NCBI GenBank assembly: GCA_017562135.1
Contig: QEYB01000766.1
Span: forward strand, 124,001 to 188,000
Length of the DNA stretch: 64,000 nucleotides
Direction: 5' to 3'
Origin: Dipylidium caninum
Lineage: Eukaryota > Platyhelminthes > Cestoda > Cyclophyllidea > Dipylidiidae
Positions 47,707-59,279 of this stretch are shown piece after piece. The position numbers and the translations under genes were made by a program. The notes under the pieces were generated by a model. The model ran no database searches, was not told the origin of the DNA, and was given only the letters and a program-made list of their open reading frames with translations. Each line of letters opens with the position of its first letter. Position 1 is the first letter of the stretch.

Positions 47707-50700
47707 GTATGTGATGAAAACCTGCCTCATTTGTTGCAGGACCATTTTATGCCTATGCATTAGTTTTATTTGCATTTCGGTAGAGGATATTTGTCATTTA
47801 GGATATTTTTTGCCTCAGCTCTTTCTTAGCCGATTAAAACGATCTACTACGGATAAGGTAGGTGGCGATATGTGCTTATTTTTTATTTTGCCAGATTGAG
47901 TCGCGATAAACCTGTCGGTTGTCTTATTACCCTATTTACTGTGATTTTAGGTTCCTCTTAGGCGACCTAAATTCGCTCTATCACAGTGAATGTATTCTTA
48001 ATCGTCCCTTGGATTTCAATATGGGGTAGCGAATGTTGCTTATTTGCATTCGTGTTACATAGTATCGTTCAGGTGTACTTACGGTTTGGAGCAACCACAG
48101 TCACTCTTAAAATTAATTTTTCATAACTTTCAATCTTATAATTTGATGATCTTTATACATTATACAGGTTTATTTTTTGTGAATCCGTTTGAACATCTTG
48201 AAGGGAGTATATTTTAATTTTAATTTTCTGGCAATACCGATAATTAAGTTAGTAGACTTTTTTGACTATCGTCAAAACATCTTGTATTTGCTTTTTCCTA
48301 CGACATACCAGGATATAAGTAATTTTGGTCTGGTTAAAACTGCTTGCTATTAACATTTTTAACCGCGCTTCTAACGAAGGTTGTAGATACCTTAACACAC
48401 AATATTAGTTCGAATTTTCATGAAGGAATAAGTGTTTTATTTCTTGGACCGTATGAATTGATCGATAATATTATCTTATTATTTTTTTGAATTGGATTTT
48501 TATTAACTTTTTACTGCACTATTGCATACGTGAACGTTCCCTCCACTTACCCTCTGATGGAGTTCCTCCACATACCTCATTCTAACACATTCATTACTGG
48601 CAGACAGCTGTTTCGCGTCACAACTTAGATTCATGATAGATAGTGATTTCTCTCACCGGGTCATTCCCATTGCCTAATGGGCTGGGGCCATGTCGAATAA
48701 CCTTTACACATTTTTTACAGTTAAGGAGTCAATAGACCCAGTGCCTATGATCCTGTTAGAAGCTCCACCTCCCCCCCCCCTTCTAATATAAATAACAGTG
48801 TGATTTTTACTTTTAATTTTCTACCCTTATCAACCAGCTTATTGTATGCCATAAAAAGTCGGAGAAGGTCGCTTTTCACTTCTCACTAACCATGGTACTC
48901 GCACAGCATGACGTCATCGTTGTTTCATAGGAAATAACTCTGTCGACCGATTAACTTTTAGTATTGTGCCCTCCCTTGTTAAAGTAAATATTAGTATTAA
49001 AAATAATTTGTTTGCTTTTGGTGTTTTCTTTAAAACCATTTGGGCTTTGTTTGTCAGCTTTTTAAACCCTGGCACCTTAAACTAGGTTTCACCTGCCTTA
49101 CTCTGAAGTATGAAACTTGGATGAATTTTAAGTCGGGTACCATGACCTAATGAACTGATCTGTAGACACATTTTTTACAAAATTTGTCTAAAATTCAGAA
49201 CTTTTTCAAACCAATAAACACTATCTCATAGATAAAATAAAGTTATTTGCTAACTAGCAAGATCCACGCACAAATCATATTAACCGATTCCTTGAACGAT
49301 GTGCTATCCCAATTCCCTGCAAACGAGACTACAAAACGATTTCTAAATCAGTACGATGGAACATAAATATGGTTGTTTAGCTTGATAAACTCATTCAACA
49401 TGTCAAAAGGGCTTAACTTTAACCCCGTTTATAAATGCGTTACTCGTACGATAACGTCAGTTTTTTGTCAGTGTCTGCCTTTTGATTTGATGAGAACAAT
49501 CGATGTTATTATTATTTACAAAACATCTACTTTATCCAAGGGAACCACAAATTCGTCAAGTATAATTGGAAATGTCTTTTTATTTATCATTTATGTTGGT
49601 CAGAGAGAGGATCAAGCAAACTCCCTATTTTTATATTTTTTGGCCTTCAAATTTGGACGATTTCTTTTAACAAGGCAAGGCAATTATAGGCTAAGTATTC
49701 GTATTTAATCTTAATCCGCTAGAAGGTTTTTTGAAGTTTCGGGATTCTGTGGCAATTATACAGGCGTGTTGTTAAAGTTTTACTATGCGACTACAAGGTT
49801 AGTACTTTGGGTACTTAAACTTTTCGATGAAGGTTAATGGTTACTCTTCGGGCCTCAACACCCTGACGCATATTACTGTCAGTCTGAATATTTGGTTTCG
49901 TGAATAAAAAACAGTTGTACATCTTTTGGTAGTGCGGTGTTGAGTTTGACTGAACGATGTCATCAAATTATCTCAAATCCTATTTAACGCTTTTACTCAT
50001 TGTTCGAAATTCTTACGACTGCTTCCTCCTACTTTTGCGAACCACAATAGGTGGAAATTTGAGCCTGCTTTTTTTGAGAAGTCTACGATCTAGTTTTGGA
50101 CGTTAATTTCGGTCGGCACTGTTAGACCTTAAAAAAGTACTGATCATCACTATCCCTTCCGCTTTTTCAATAAATATAACTCAATAGTTTATCATAAATT
50201 AAAAAGGTGCACACTAGTGGGTCGGCCCTCTCGACTTTCGTGAAACTCCACCTGAGGTCACCATCCCTTTAGAACTAGTAGCGACACTTTGCTATTTCCG
50301 GAGCTTCGTTTGTTTCCTACTTTTATTTTGGATTACAGTCTCACTCAAGGACTCGAATGGATCGCGTTTCAGGCGGGCAAGTAGTGCAATGGCATGAATG
50401 GTTCAGGAAATATTCCGCTTTTACGATCTTCATCCAGTCGTTAGACCGACCGCCTGTTTTCCCGATTTCTACGGTGTTTTACTTTTCCATGTACAGTCTG
50501 TTTCTCCCCTTTTTGCAATTGGAGCCTTCCCAGTTTCCATTTACTAATTGCCTTGTATCTCTGTCTTTTCTTGCCTCTTTTTGGACTCCGTGATTGTACT
50601 TCTCGGGCGCGTGAATCAGAAATGGCAAAATTTGGAGCGCCTTTTTGATTTTCACTAGCGCGCAGGATGACAATGCATTGGAGTAGGTGCCCCTCTTCTA

Positions 50701-51445
50701 CTTTTTTTATTCGTGGCAGTTGACATGTTGCATTGACTTTGAAACCCCCCAGAGGACTTTCCCTTCCGTCTATCGCAATCTTCATCGAAACCCCTTTACC
50801 CTTTCATTCTGTCAAAAGACAGTGAAGTTTTTCGGTACACTGATCCCTGCGTCCCTTCTCCGAAGATTTCAAATATTCGGTGCCACTTGATAAACGTCTC
50901 CGATTTAAAAATTAATTTAGTCTGAAAATAAAGCCATGGGCTGATTTTTTAATTACGGGCTCATTGACCAGTTGGAAGCCAGGCGGCGTGTGTTGGCGCT
51001 TTTCCACGCGTCCATGCACGAACTCGGGTTTGTATAAAGGTAAAACCATTAGATTATACGCCGCTGACTGGGTTTTGCTGTGAAGTGAGGGCGAGGCAAT
51101 TCGCTTACGTGCCAATTAAGGGCGGACGGATGCGGTGCCCGTTTCGTTTGTGGTACTTGAAATTTTTTTGAGAAGGCACCGCTTCAGATCCTAGGAGATT
51201 TAGTAAAAAGATCATGAGTGCTGAACGGTAACCAAGTTTCACATGAAAACGACCGTGGTGACGTCGTATCACAATCCCCACGGCAAGAGCTTTCGAGTTA
51301 AGCGACGAGTGTGTGTGTAGAGTGAGTGATCGTGCGTTTCAACTCACGACATCCGGCGAATGGCAGTCGATGGACATAAGAATAACATTCAAAGGGCCTC
51401 TGTATTGGCGAATATACACGTAATACAACGAACAGGTAAAAAGTA
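47707..51445. other. intron/intergenic after ARL5
   Basis: AT-rich, about 3.7 kb. Holds a phase-compatible but dissimilar ARL5 last-exon candidate (47951-48029) and a poly-C tract at 48769-48780. Short frames at 49.4 and 50.4 kb look like chance. Confidence 0.5.
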
Positions 51446-52186
51446 TTATATAAGAAGCTTCTCGATACTCATTTGAATGTTACTGACGAGCGGTTTGAGT
51501 TGCGATCCCTCGCTGTCGGTTACAACAGCGGCGATTACAGGCCTGGACACTCCACAGGCTCGTCCCAAAGCTAAAAGACAAAGAACTGTTTATGGAACAA
51601 AAAAGCGGATATGGTTGGGAACGGCGACTATACGCACCCTGCATCGATGGAATGAAGATGTATGGTACGTTTTTGTCCTCACAAACTAGAGGAATATGAA
51701 GGACGATTTCGATAGGATCTGTGTCTGCAGCCATCACAACAAATTCAGCCTTGCCACGATTCAAGCCTTCGTAGCCTCATTAGCGCCCTTTTTGAGTTGC
51801 TTATAAGAAGCGGCTTGTTTCAGCAATTCGATAATTTTCCCCGTTAACTCGGGGCTGGCCAGAGGATAAGCTTTAGGATTGCACTCTTCAGCCTACGACG
51901 GGAAAAAAAATACGGTAGTTCACTGCAACTAACAGTGCCATAGACATGCAAAATGGTAATAAAATGGAAAACGGACCCAAAAATAAGGGAAGGAGGATCC
52001 GATTTCGGGATTAATCGGATAAGAAGTATGCGCCCTAGCGAAGCAGGGACTCATTCATTTGGGGTCCCCAAACAGGCCAGAGGTATACTACATCTAAACT
52101 ACCACAAACGCGCATAGTTTGACAGATCATCATATAATAAGCGGAAGAGAAGACCACCTGTCGCGTGGACTTAAGATGCCTACCAT
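51446..52186 (-). CDS. SNU13: SNU13 / NHP2L1 (15.5K), kink-turn RNA-binding protein
   Basis: Binds kink-turns of U4 snRNA and box C/D snoRNAs in the nucleus. Exons: 52186-52184 (just the ATG, followed by gtaggc), 51892-51638 and 51570-51446. L7Ae-family landmarks: [50 protein letters not shown] and [15 protein letters not shown]. The central exon is one base short: after ANEATKA a stop appears, while LNRGKAEF continues one frame over, at an AA pair (51763-51764) where AAA would be expected. Allowing for that base gives 127 residues (human 128). The 67-nt intron and near-perfect conservation argue for a living gene and a sequence error. The ATG-only first exon is inferred from phase. Confidence 0.93.
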
Positions 52187-54793
52187 TGTCACGGGGGTTC
52201 TCAAATGAGGCGCGATCCTAACTGGCCCAATTTCATTTACTTAAACAATTTTAATATTAACAGCTAGGCTTAAGGCATTATTCGGACTTGCACGGTTTAA
52301 AACCCTTCTATTTAGGGCTTAATTGTTTCAGGGTGCGTATAACAAGGACACTTTACTTATAATTTTTTATGATTTTAGTAGCTGCAAGGTTGTCGCCAGA
52401 TTACTGACGATGCTCATGAAATAGTTTGTTGTAGAATCGCACGAAGCGTACCCTTTTATAAACGGATGTTTCATGGTGTCATGTAATAGCGGCAAGTGCC
52501 CTTCACCTATGGCCTATAGTTCTCCCCAGTGAGCTGGCTTCGTTTACTGAGTAGGAGGCCGAGTTATGTCCTACACGCATACCTTGCAGTCACTTGAGGC
52601 TCTCAAATTGCTTACCGCAAAAGGTATAGAAATAGAAGCAAAGTCGAAGAAGAAAGCTTATGTTTGTGAAAAACACAGTATTTAGAGATTCTTACGCAGA
52701 AATAAAAGTGAGACTTTCTCAACCTGTACTCTTATCTGCTTAACAACCAGTGAGTTTCAATGTGTTGACGCAAACTGTTTTTAACACCAACCTAAATGAC
52801 TTTAACCATTTAAACCATTTACTATTACCAATTTTCCATCACCTTTCTTATGAGTCGTGGAAGCGGTAAGAATGGAATAAACGTTTAAATACTCTTTAAA
52901 TCCGGATAAACTGTTTAATTGCGCGGCTATAGCTAACTATTTGATAAAAACTAAACCCGAATTATCCATATTCCACTTCGCTAGGCGCTTGAGCTTTTGT
53001 GGCATTCAGTCGTGATTATTGTTGTGACTGCATTTAGCTTCATTAGCAAAGGAGTTTTTGTTATTTGAGTACTTAGCAAAAGGAAGATTAATAATAAGTG
53101 GATTGAATTTCAATTGAATACGTCTGCATTGTCGTCTAGACACAAGTAAGCAAACCTAAGCGGATAAGCTTAACATAGCAAAAACGTAACCTATTCATTA
53201 CTGTAAAACGAAGTTCATTATGCATTTCAGGCATTCCGATTGATTAAAAGGACGCATAACTTCTAAGTTACTTAGTTTGTGTGTACCAATTTAGTATTTC
53301 CATTCGACGTAAACCTTGCCTTGTGTGCAATGCCTAGTATCCATTTGCCTCTATTTCACCTAACCAATTTAAGAGCCTTTTTAGGTTTAATTAACTTAAA
53401 CTGGTGATTATGAATTGGGTATGTAAAATTTCGACGTGCATTCGTGTATGTTGACAAGGGGTAGCTGATTCAAAAGTACAGTAGTCTTTTCAAGTGACTG
53501 GCATCCAAATTAGGAGTTTTACAAAAATAAGTCCACACAACCTTCATTTGTTTACTCAAATGTCGTCTAAGTGTCAGGGTACTGTAGGGCCGTGGCCAGC
53601 CTTATCTAGCGACTTTCTCACCTGGTTTCTTTCCGCAGTCACAATAGAAAGGACATAGAAATGTTAATTACAGATTGTTATTGAGTATTTCCCAACTTTT
53701 CCGGTGTCTTAGACGCCCTTTCTAAATATTATATGACCCCATTGCTCTAACACCTCTCGGGCATCATGAAAACCTGGACACTTTCTTATTTTGTACTTTC
53801 CCGATAAATAATTAGCATTTACAAATACCACAAGCTGCAATTTGCTTTAATAGAGCGCCTAAGAGGACTGCTTTTGAATGCGAATATTGTCGACGCAGGC
53901 GCACCTTCAGTAGTTCACTTGTCGACTAGCCGCCCGCTTTGCCCGTGTCACCCACGTGATTATGTCTTCCCGTTCTTCCGGGCGTTTTTACGAGCCCACG
54001 CTTTCCTCACATGTGAATGGAGAGCCAAGTATGCATACATTAGAAGCCAACTGGTTTATAAATAATTTTTTTCTAACGTAATCAACACATTAAATACTGG
54101 CTCATTTGAGCAACAGACGCTTAAATGATAACCAAGACTCGGCTTGTTTTGGTTCACATTAGTCAGTGTGGAATAAAATGATTAGGATGAGTATTGGCTG
54201 ATTAGTTTACACGTAACTTGAAACCACCAAATATAAACGGATTTCTATGGAGCGGAGGATAGGAGATACGTCCTTAAGAGCAGAAAAAGCGTTTTTCACA
54301 TCAAACACTATTTGAGAAAATTCGACCTAGAAAAAGCGATACTTAGAGTGAACATTCGACTGGGGGTAGATATACCACGGTTTTGGTGTTTCTTCCATTT
54401 GATGCTCAAAAGTTACCGCTTCATCTGATTGCGTTCTGCATAAAATGTGACTCGCGTAAAAGTGGCGAAAATGGATAGTGTTAGGGCTTTCATGTCTCTC
54501 ATTTTGTAGGTTTATTTTTACCAATGCAAAAATAATTTCACTTCGCTTAATCTTAATGTAATAAAACCTGATTTACGTTATGATGTCCTCAAATTGTGTT
54601 TCCTTATTCTCGATCATGTCTCTAGTTCAATTATTGTCCTTTGGGTGCCGAAGTTGTGAACATGGAGGCAAATGTATGAATGCGTTGAACATATGAACAG
54701 TCAGAATAGCCTGACAACAAAGGCAAGTTGTAATCTCAAACGGCAGGGGAATCTTTCTCCACCTTTCGACGGCGGCTTATTCTTCAAGCTTAC
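52187..54793. other. intergenic
   Basis: About 2.6 kb, AT-rich, with no supported gene. A minus-strand frame at 54327-54524 looks mildly protein-like but has no splice sites or family match. A minus-strand AATAAA at 54511-54516 could serve the membrane-protein gene upstream. Confidence 0.5.
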
Positions 54794-55508
54794 TTAAAGG
54801 TAGGGAGGTAAAATGCAACGACGTAAAAAGTGCGGTTCAGAGGAAAGTGCTTGATAGATATCTGGAGTAATAATCAGCGGCATTTTCAGCGCCTCTACAC
54901 GATCGTGGAATAGTATGTCGGCGGAGAAGGTGGCCTCACTCAACTCACTAATGATGAACCAAACAAAGGAGCAGATTAGGAGCAAGAAACGCCACCAAGG
55001 AGGTTGTTTTTAAGGGTAAATAATGTGGATAGGTGATGATGAAAAATATAATACATGTATTAGCGAAGTAGGTGAAGGCGATGAAGTTTCTCTGAAAGAT
55101 ACTGAGGGCCTGATAAAGGAAGAAAGATGATTGCTGTAGATCCACTCCAAAACCTCGTAGTCCTACACGCTAGCGCAATGAAAGTAGGGGAGAAAGTGAA
55201 ATTTTTGGTTGAACAGAACATTCACGTAGGTGGCATGCGTATTTCTAAGTCATGTTGGAACGACCGAAGCCGGCAAACACGTCGTTCGGGCACGAGGGTA
55301 GTCCCGAACGTAGACTAAATTGTGATATGTCGCATGCCACTTTTCCAGGAGAGCCTATGAAAAATTAATATGGCGAGGTTATAAACTGAACGGAGGACCA
55401 AGATATTGCAGACAAAAATAGCGAGGCAAAGTGCTTCAAATAATCTCCAACTTCATCATCTTCCGCTTTCACGTCCAGTGGGTCGAGACGGTCCATTGAA
55501 AGTTTCAT
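54794..55508 (-). CDS. unidentified multi-pass membrane protein
   Basis: Begins MKLSMDRLDPLDVKAEDDE (exon 55508-55392), then a 37-nt intron, then a second exon from 55354 (ALLEKWHATYHNLVYVRDYP), and a last exon beginning at about 55166-55162. At least two membrane segments are visible: FTYFANTCIIFFIITYPHY and WWRFLLLICSFVWFII. The end reads ITPDIYQALSSEPHF and stops at 54794. The last exon needs one base removed from a T run (55007-55011, plus strand) to be continuous. The junction between exons 2 and 3 is uncertain (two acceptor choices). I do not recognise the family. The stop codon is directly followed by a donor-like gtaagc, so a further exon is possible. Confidence 0.5.
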
Positions 55509-56644
55509 GGTGAAATGCGACTGTATTTCTGAAAATCATTAATCTTCCACATCACGTTGGCACTTGAGGTTGAAAACTACTTTGGGTGGTGAAGTGTGTA
55601 AAAGCCTCACCACCGCCGACGTAGGCGTATGACCTTGGTGACGCCGAGAGAATTCACCTGTCGGCATCCTTACTTTCTGAGCAGTTTTAGGTCTGTCTCT
55701 CATTTCCGCCTCCCTCTAAACAGATTGACGTGTTTCAATCTGTACTCCGAGTTCTAATTTTACCTGGAAGGGCAAGTTCTTATCGTGTTAGTGCCAAATG
55801 AGAGTGTAGAATATAAGGTCTACCGGGAAGTTCTGTTAGTTCAGCTTAATGTATACATACTGACGTGACAGTAACTAAAAGTGATAGAGCACCCATGTCT
55901 TCTGTTAACGTTCTTTAACGCCACTGTGTTTTACACGAATTTCAACGGGGAAGAAATGATACAGAAGCATGCAGAGAATACAGTTTTTCAGGAAACATGA
56001 AGAAGATGGTTAGAAAAATTTTAAACAGGCGATTTCCACTTTTCGATAAGCCACGTTCTGGCGACCGGCTTTATAATCGGAGGCGATTTTGTTGCAACCA
56101 GGCTGGAGAGAGATCCTTTTCTGACAACAGGGGAGGTCGTCGAAAAGCTCAATTTAGCTCAGCAAATGACGTCTGACCGTAGGAGGAGGAGAAAATGGTC
56201 ATTGACCCTTTTTTTCATAATTTAATTTTCGCACCGTTTATATCTATTGTCGGTGCTCAGGTGGTCAGATTACGATGGGTACGCATCATACTTGTTTTTA
56301 CAAAATCATACACTTTTATCACTCTAAAATTGAATTTACTGTCAAAAGCAATAAAACTGCGAAAACTGTGGAAAAAGTTAATTACAGAAGTACATTGATG
56401 GCTCGTCCAGAAAGCCCCGTACGTCACTTCGAGTAAAAAAGAAGCAGCCTGAAGAGATAATCTGCGAGTAAAGTAGGGAGAATTAGCGAGAACATATGTG
56501 AAGGGGAGGATGATACGGCTCTTTTGTGATCTACTTTCTCAAGTGACAGTCGCCTCAAGGTTGTCAAATGTCGAGAAACAAGGTACCATTCAATTCAAAC
56601 AACATGCATACCTGAATATCAAGAAGGCTGAGGTTAAATTTTAG
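55509..56644. other. intergenic
   Basis: Between the minus-strand membrane-protein start and the plus-strand gene at 56645. No supported coding frame. It probably contains the promoter of the membrane-protein gene and the missing 5' exons of the next gene. Confidence 0.5.
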
Positions 56645-57312
56645 GTTGATGACTTCTTCCTTAACTTGCTCGGCTACAACGACGGTGAGCGCACTGTCTG
56701 GCCCGCGGGATGGGCTTAAAAGCTGGGCGTCTCCGTGGAGGCCATGCAGATGTGTGCCCTCGTGCGGGTCGCCAGACGGACAGTCAGTACGCCAGCCTCC
56801 TCCACGGCTTCCGCTACTGGCCACCCATCGAAAGTGAAAAGTGCGTCACCGACCGAAACCTCTCCTCTGACCTCCTTCTGGAACGAAAATTGCGGCTCAT
56901 CTGCTCCTACAACGACGCTGGGTTTAGCACGGACCCCTTCACTTTCCACATTGGCCTAATCCAGAGATTTCGGTGTTGTACTCGACCTTCCCAGTGTTAA
57001 TCCTTTTAGTCATGGTCTCTCTCCTCCTCATTCACTTTACAAGTTAAAAAAATCGTGTTTCGGAAGAAAATTAATATTTGAAGCAAGTGATCTTCTGTTC
57101 ATCAGCTGCTCGGAGGCCAATGCTGGTTCAAACGGCGCTCCAAGCCCCAAACGGAAGCGCCTGACTCAAGCACAGATTACGTGAAAAGCGTTAAGGCCTT
57201 CTTTGTCCGCCTCCTCGCGAGCCCACAAAGGTCGTCGGACCGAAAGGGGATGCATGCGCCCGGTCCCGTTTTGCCTGAAAGGATCGAGGTCACCGCCGCC
57301 GCATATCGCCAG
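56645..57312 (+). CDS. unidentified gene fragment, GC3-rich exons
   Basis: Exon 56645-56684 (VDDFFLNLLGYND), a 38-nt intron with a clear gtgagc donor, exon 56723 to about 56972 (with SQYASLLHGFRYWPP and LLLERKLRLICSYNDAGF), then probably 57106-57312 (GGQCWFKRRSKPQ, ending TAAAYRQ at a gtgaat donor). Third codon positions are strongly G/C in these frames only, which separates them from the overlapping frames. Four cysteines occur in the second exon. Upstream and downstream exons are missing and the second junction is not settled. I cannot name the family; it may or may not be linked to the receptor at 58052. Confidence 0.5.
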
Positions 57313-58051
57313 GTGAATTAATTCCGGAGGCATTTTACGGTCGAGTCGTCATATGCACAAACCTGTCTGCTCTTGAACCGGATGATAATTGGGGATGAAA
57401 GGTGGTCGAAATGAAAGTGGCACATTGTGAACCCGGAGAACCCGATCCTTCCACCTCAAAAACAAATTTTACTCTGAATAAGAGAATGTCGTGGTGTGTG
57501 TTGCGACATTCGAGGATTAATGCATGATTAGCCTCGCAAAACCCGACGAAAAGCTCAGCACGGAGAAGCAGTGTCAGCAAAAGGGCAAATTAAAGAAATC
57601 GGCCCACTTAAAGAGGCCGGCGATGTTGAGGGAGAAGGACATCATACCGCGCCAGAGTAGCGCCAGGCCACATGGTGATTTGACGACTCGTCAGGAAAAT
57701 GGAAAATTAGGTGGGGAAATTCTCTCGCGTGCATTTATATTCCCTGCACAGCACCCTCCGACTTGCGCTCGATTTTTTCCTTTATAAACTTTTCTTGAAA
57801 AACGGAAAAACCAAAAATGAAAGAGCCGTCAGACACGCACTGGTTCGGCTTTTCCCATTCCATGTGTGTCTGTCTGTGTATGTGTGTAGGTAGGGCGAGA
57901 GGCCCAATACCGGGTCTAAATTTTCATTTTCTGGCCATCCTCACTGCGTCAAATGGACGCCAACCACGAGGGACTGCAACGTCAGTCGAGGGGAGCCGAA
58001 TTCAAGGGCGAGTCACACCGATCAAATCAATAGGCAGCACGTGTGGGTGAC
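57313..58051. other. spacer before the receptor gene
   Basis: GC content higher than in other spacers. A plus-strand frame at 57524-57787 is Lys-rich and unsupported. An acceptor-like AGGCAG ends at 58037, fifteen bases before the receptor ATG. Confidence 0.4.
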
Positions 58052-59279
58052 ATGTCGGGGAATAATTTGAGCGCGGCCAATGAACTCGATGAGATTTTGG
58101 GTGATCTCGTCTCGGATGAGACCTCCGCCACCTTTGTCGACATCTTCCAACTGGACCTGGTGGGCGCGGAGCGAATCGTCTTCTGCGTCATCTGCGCACT
58201 TTTCGCCGGCGTCGGGTTTGGTGCCAATGTCTGCATCATTTTGGCCAACATCCTCTATCGTACGCGCTATGGCCGCGAGAATGACTTCTACACCGGTCAG
58301 CGTCGCAGTCTGTCAGGCATTTCCATGGTTAGTATGAATCCTTTCAAGGTGAACATTACGCCCGAGAACCGATTCAGCTACTTCAGTGCGCTGTCCGGAC
58401 AGGCGAGATTTCGTTACAGTCATGTCATCTTCGCTATTGCCCTGTTCGACATTCTCTCCTGCCTCATTTTTATACCCCTTGCGGCGGTGAATGTATGCGG
58501 AGGAACACCCAACGCACAAGTTGATAACTGGATCGTCATCGTCTGTGTCGCGTGGAGTGTCTTCCAGATCCTCTTTACCACCGTCTTTTTCTTCATAAAC
58601 ACCACGATCCAATTTCTCAGTCTGGTCTTTTCCGCTAACCTTTAAGTTGAAGCGTTCTCCTCTCTGGGCCGCCTTCATCGTCATCATCATCCTCTGTGGC
58701 ATTCACGCAATTCTCACCGTTTTTGACGATCTTCCAGCAACTCTTTCAAACCTTATACGAAATCGGAGCAGGCCACAAAAGCGCGGAAATAGAGAGAATA
58801 TCATTAAACTCCAGCTTGTACTCGCCTTTCCCCTGGTCGTGTTTATTTTCACCTGGGTGGCCACAATCATAATGTACGCTGTAGTTGTTAAACACATTCA
58901 CGTTGCCAATCTGACGGTGTCTCGACTCTCTTTGCATCCAGACAGTTCCACTATGTCGGTAGGAAATGAACAGGCATCACATCCAAGTCTCTGGCAAATG
59001 GTGGTACGCAAAAACTTCCATAAGTGCCTTATTCTCGGTGCGGGAACCCTCACCTTCTACGCGCTGGAGACACCGACATTTCTGGTGGTGTACGACCTCA
59101 TACCGCCCAGTTCATGGGTTCTACTTGCTCATCTCTCGGTGCACGTTTGCACTCCGCTGCTGCATATCATGCTGAGCAGGAGTCTGAGAAGCGTGCTTGC
59201 TGTGCTCCTGCACCCACGAGGAGGTCGACGCCGGAGCACCCATCAACTTCGTCCATCTCAAGCAGCTCCCTTTCGGTGA
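58052..59279 (+). CDS. seven-transmembrane receptor, atypical rhodopsin-like GPCR
   Basis: Single-exon gene, about 408 residues once a one-base break is allowed. Seven hydrophobic segments: TM1 at residues 41-69 (with GANV, the N of helix 1), TM2 at 122-148 (IALFDILS, the D of helix 2), TM3 at 160-193, then after the break TM4 (AAFIVIIILCGIHAIL), TM5 (FPLVVFIFTWVATIIMYAV), TM6 (LGAGTLTFYALETPTFLVV) and TM7 (LLAHLSVHVCTPLLHIML). The first intracellular loop is long (about 50 residues). DRY after TM3 and NPxxY in TM7 are not recognisable. The break is a TAA at 58643-58645; dropping one T of 58641-58643 restores the frame. A 22-nt intron is the alternative. Flatworms have many lineage-specific GPCRs; the ligand cannot be told. 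Confidence 0.78.

Noticed and set aside
56716..56949. Minus-strand and second plus-strand frames over the 56.7-kb exon
   Set aside because: The third-position G/C signature belongs only to the chosen plus frame, and the 38-nt intron explains the apparent in-frame stop.
58313..58702. 129-codon minus-strand frame
   Set aside because: Antisense of the receptor gene; the plus strand gives seven hydrophobic segments.
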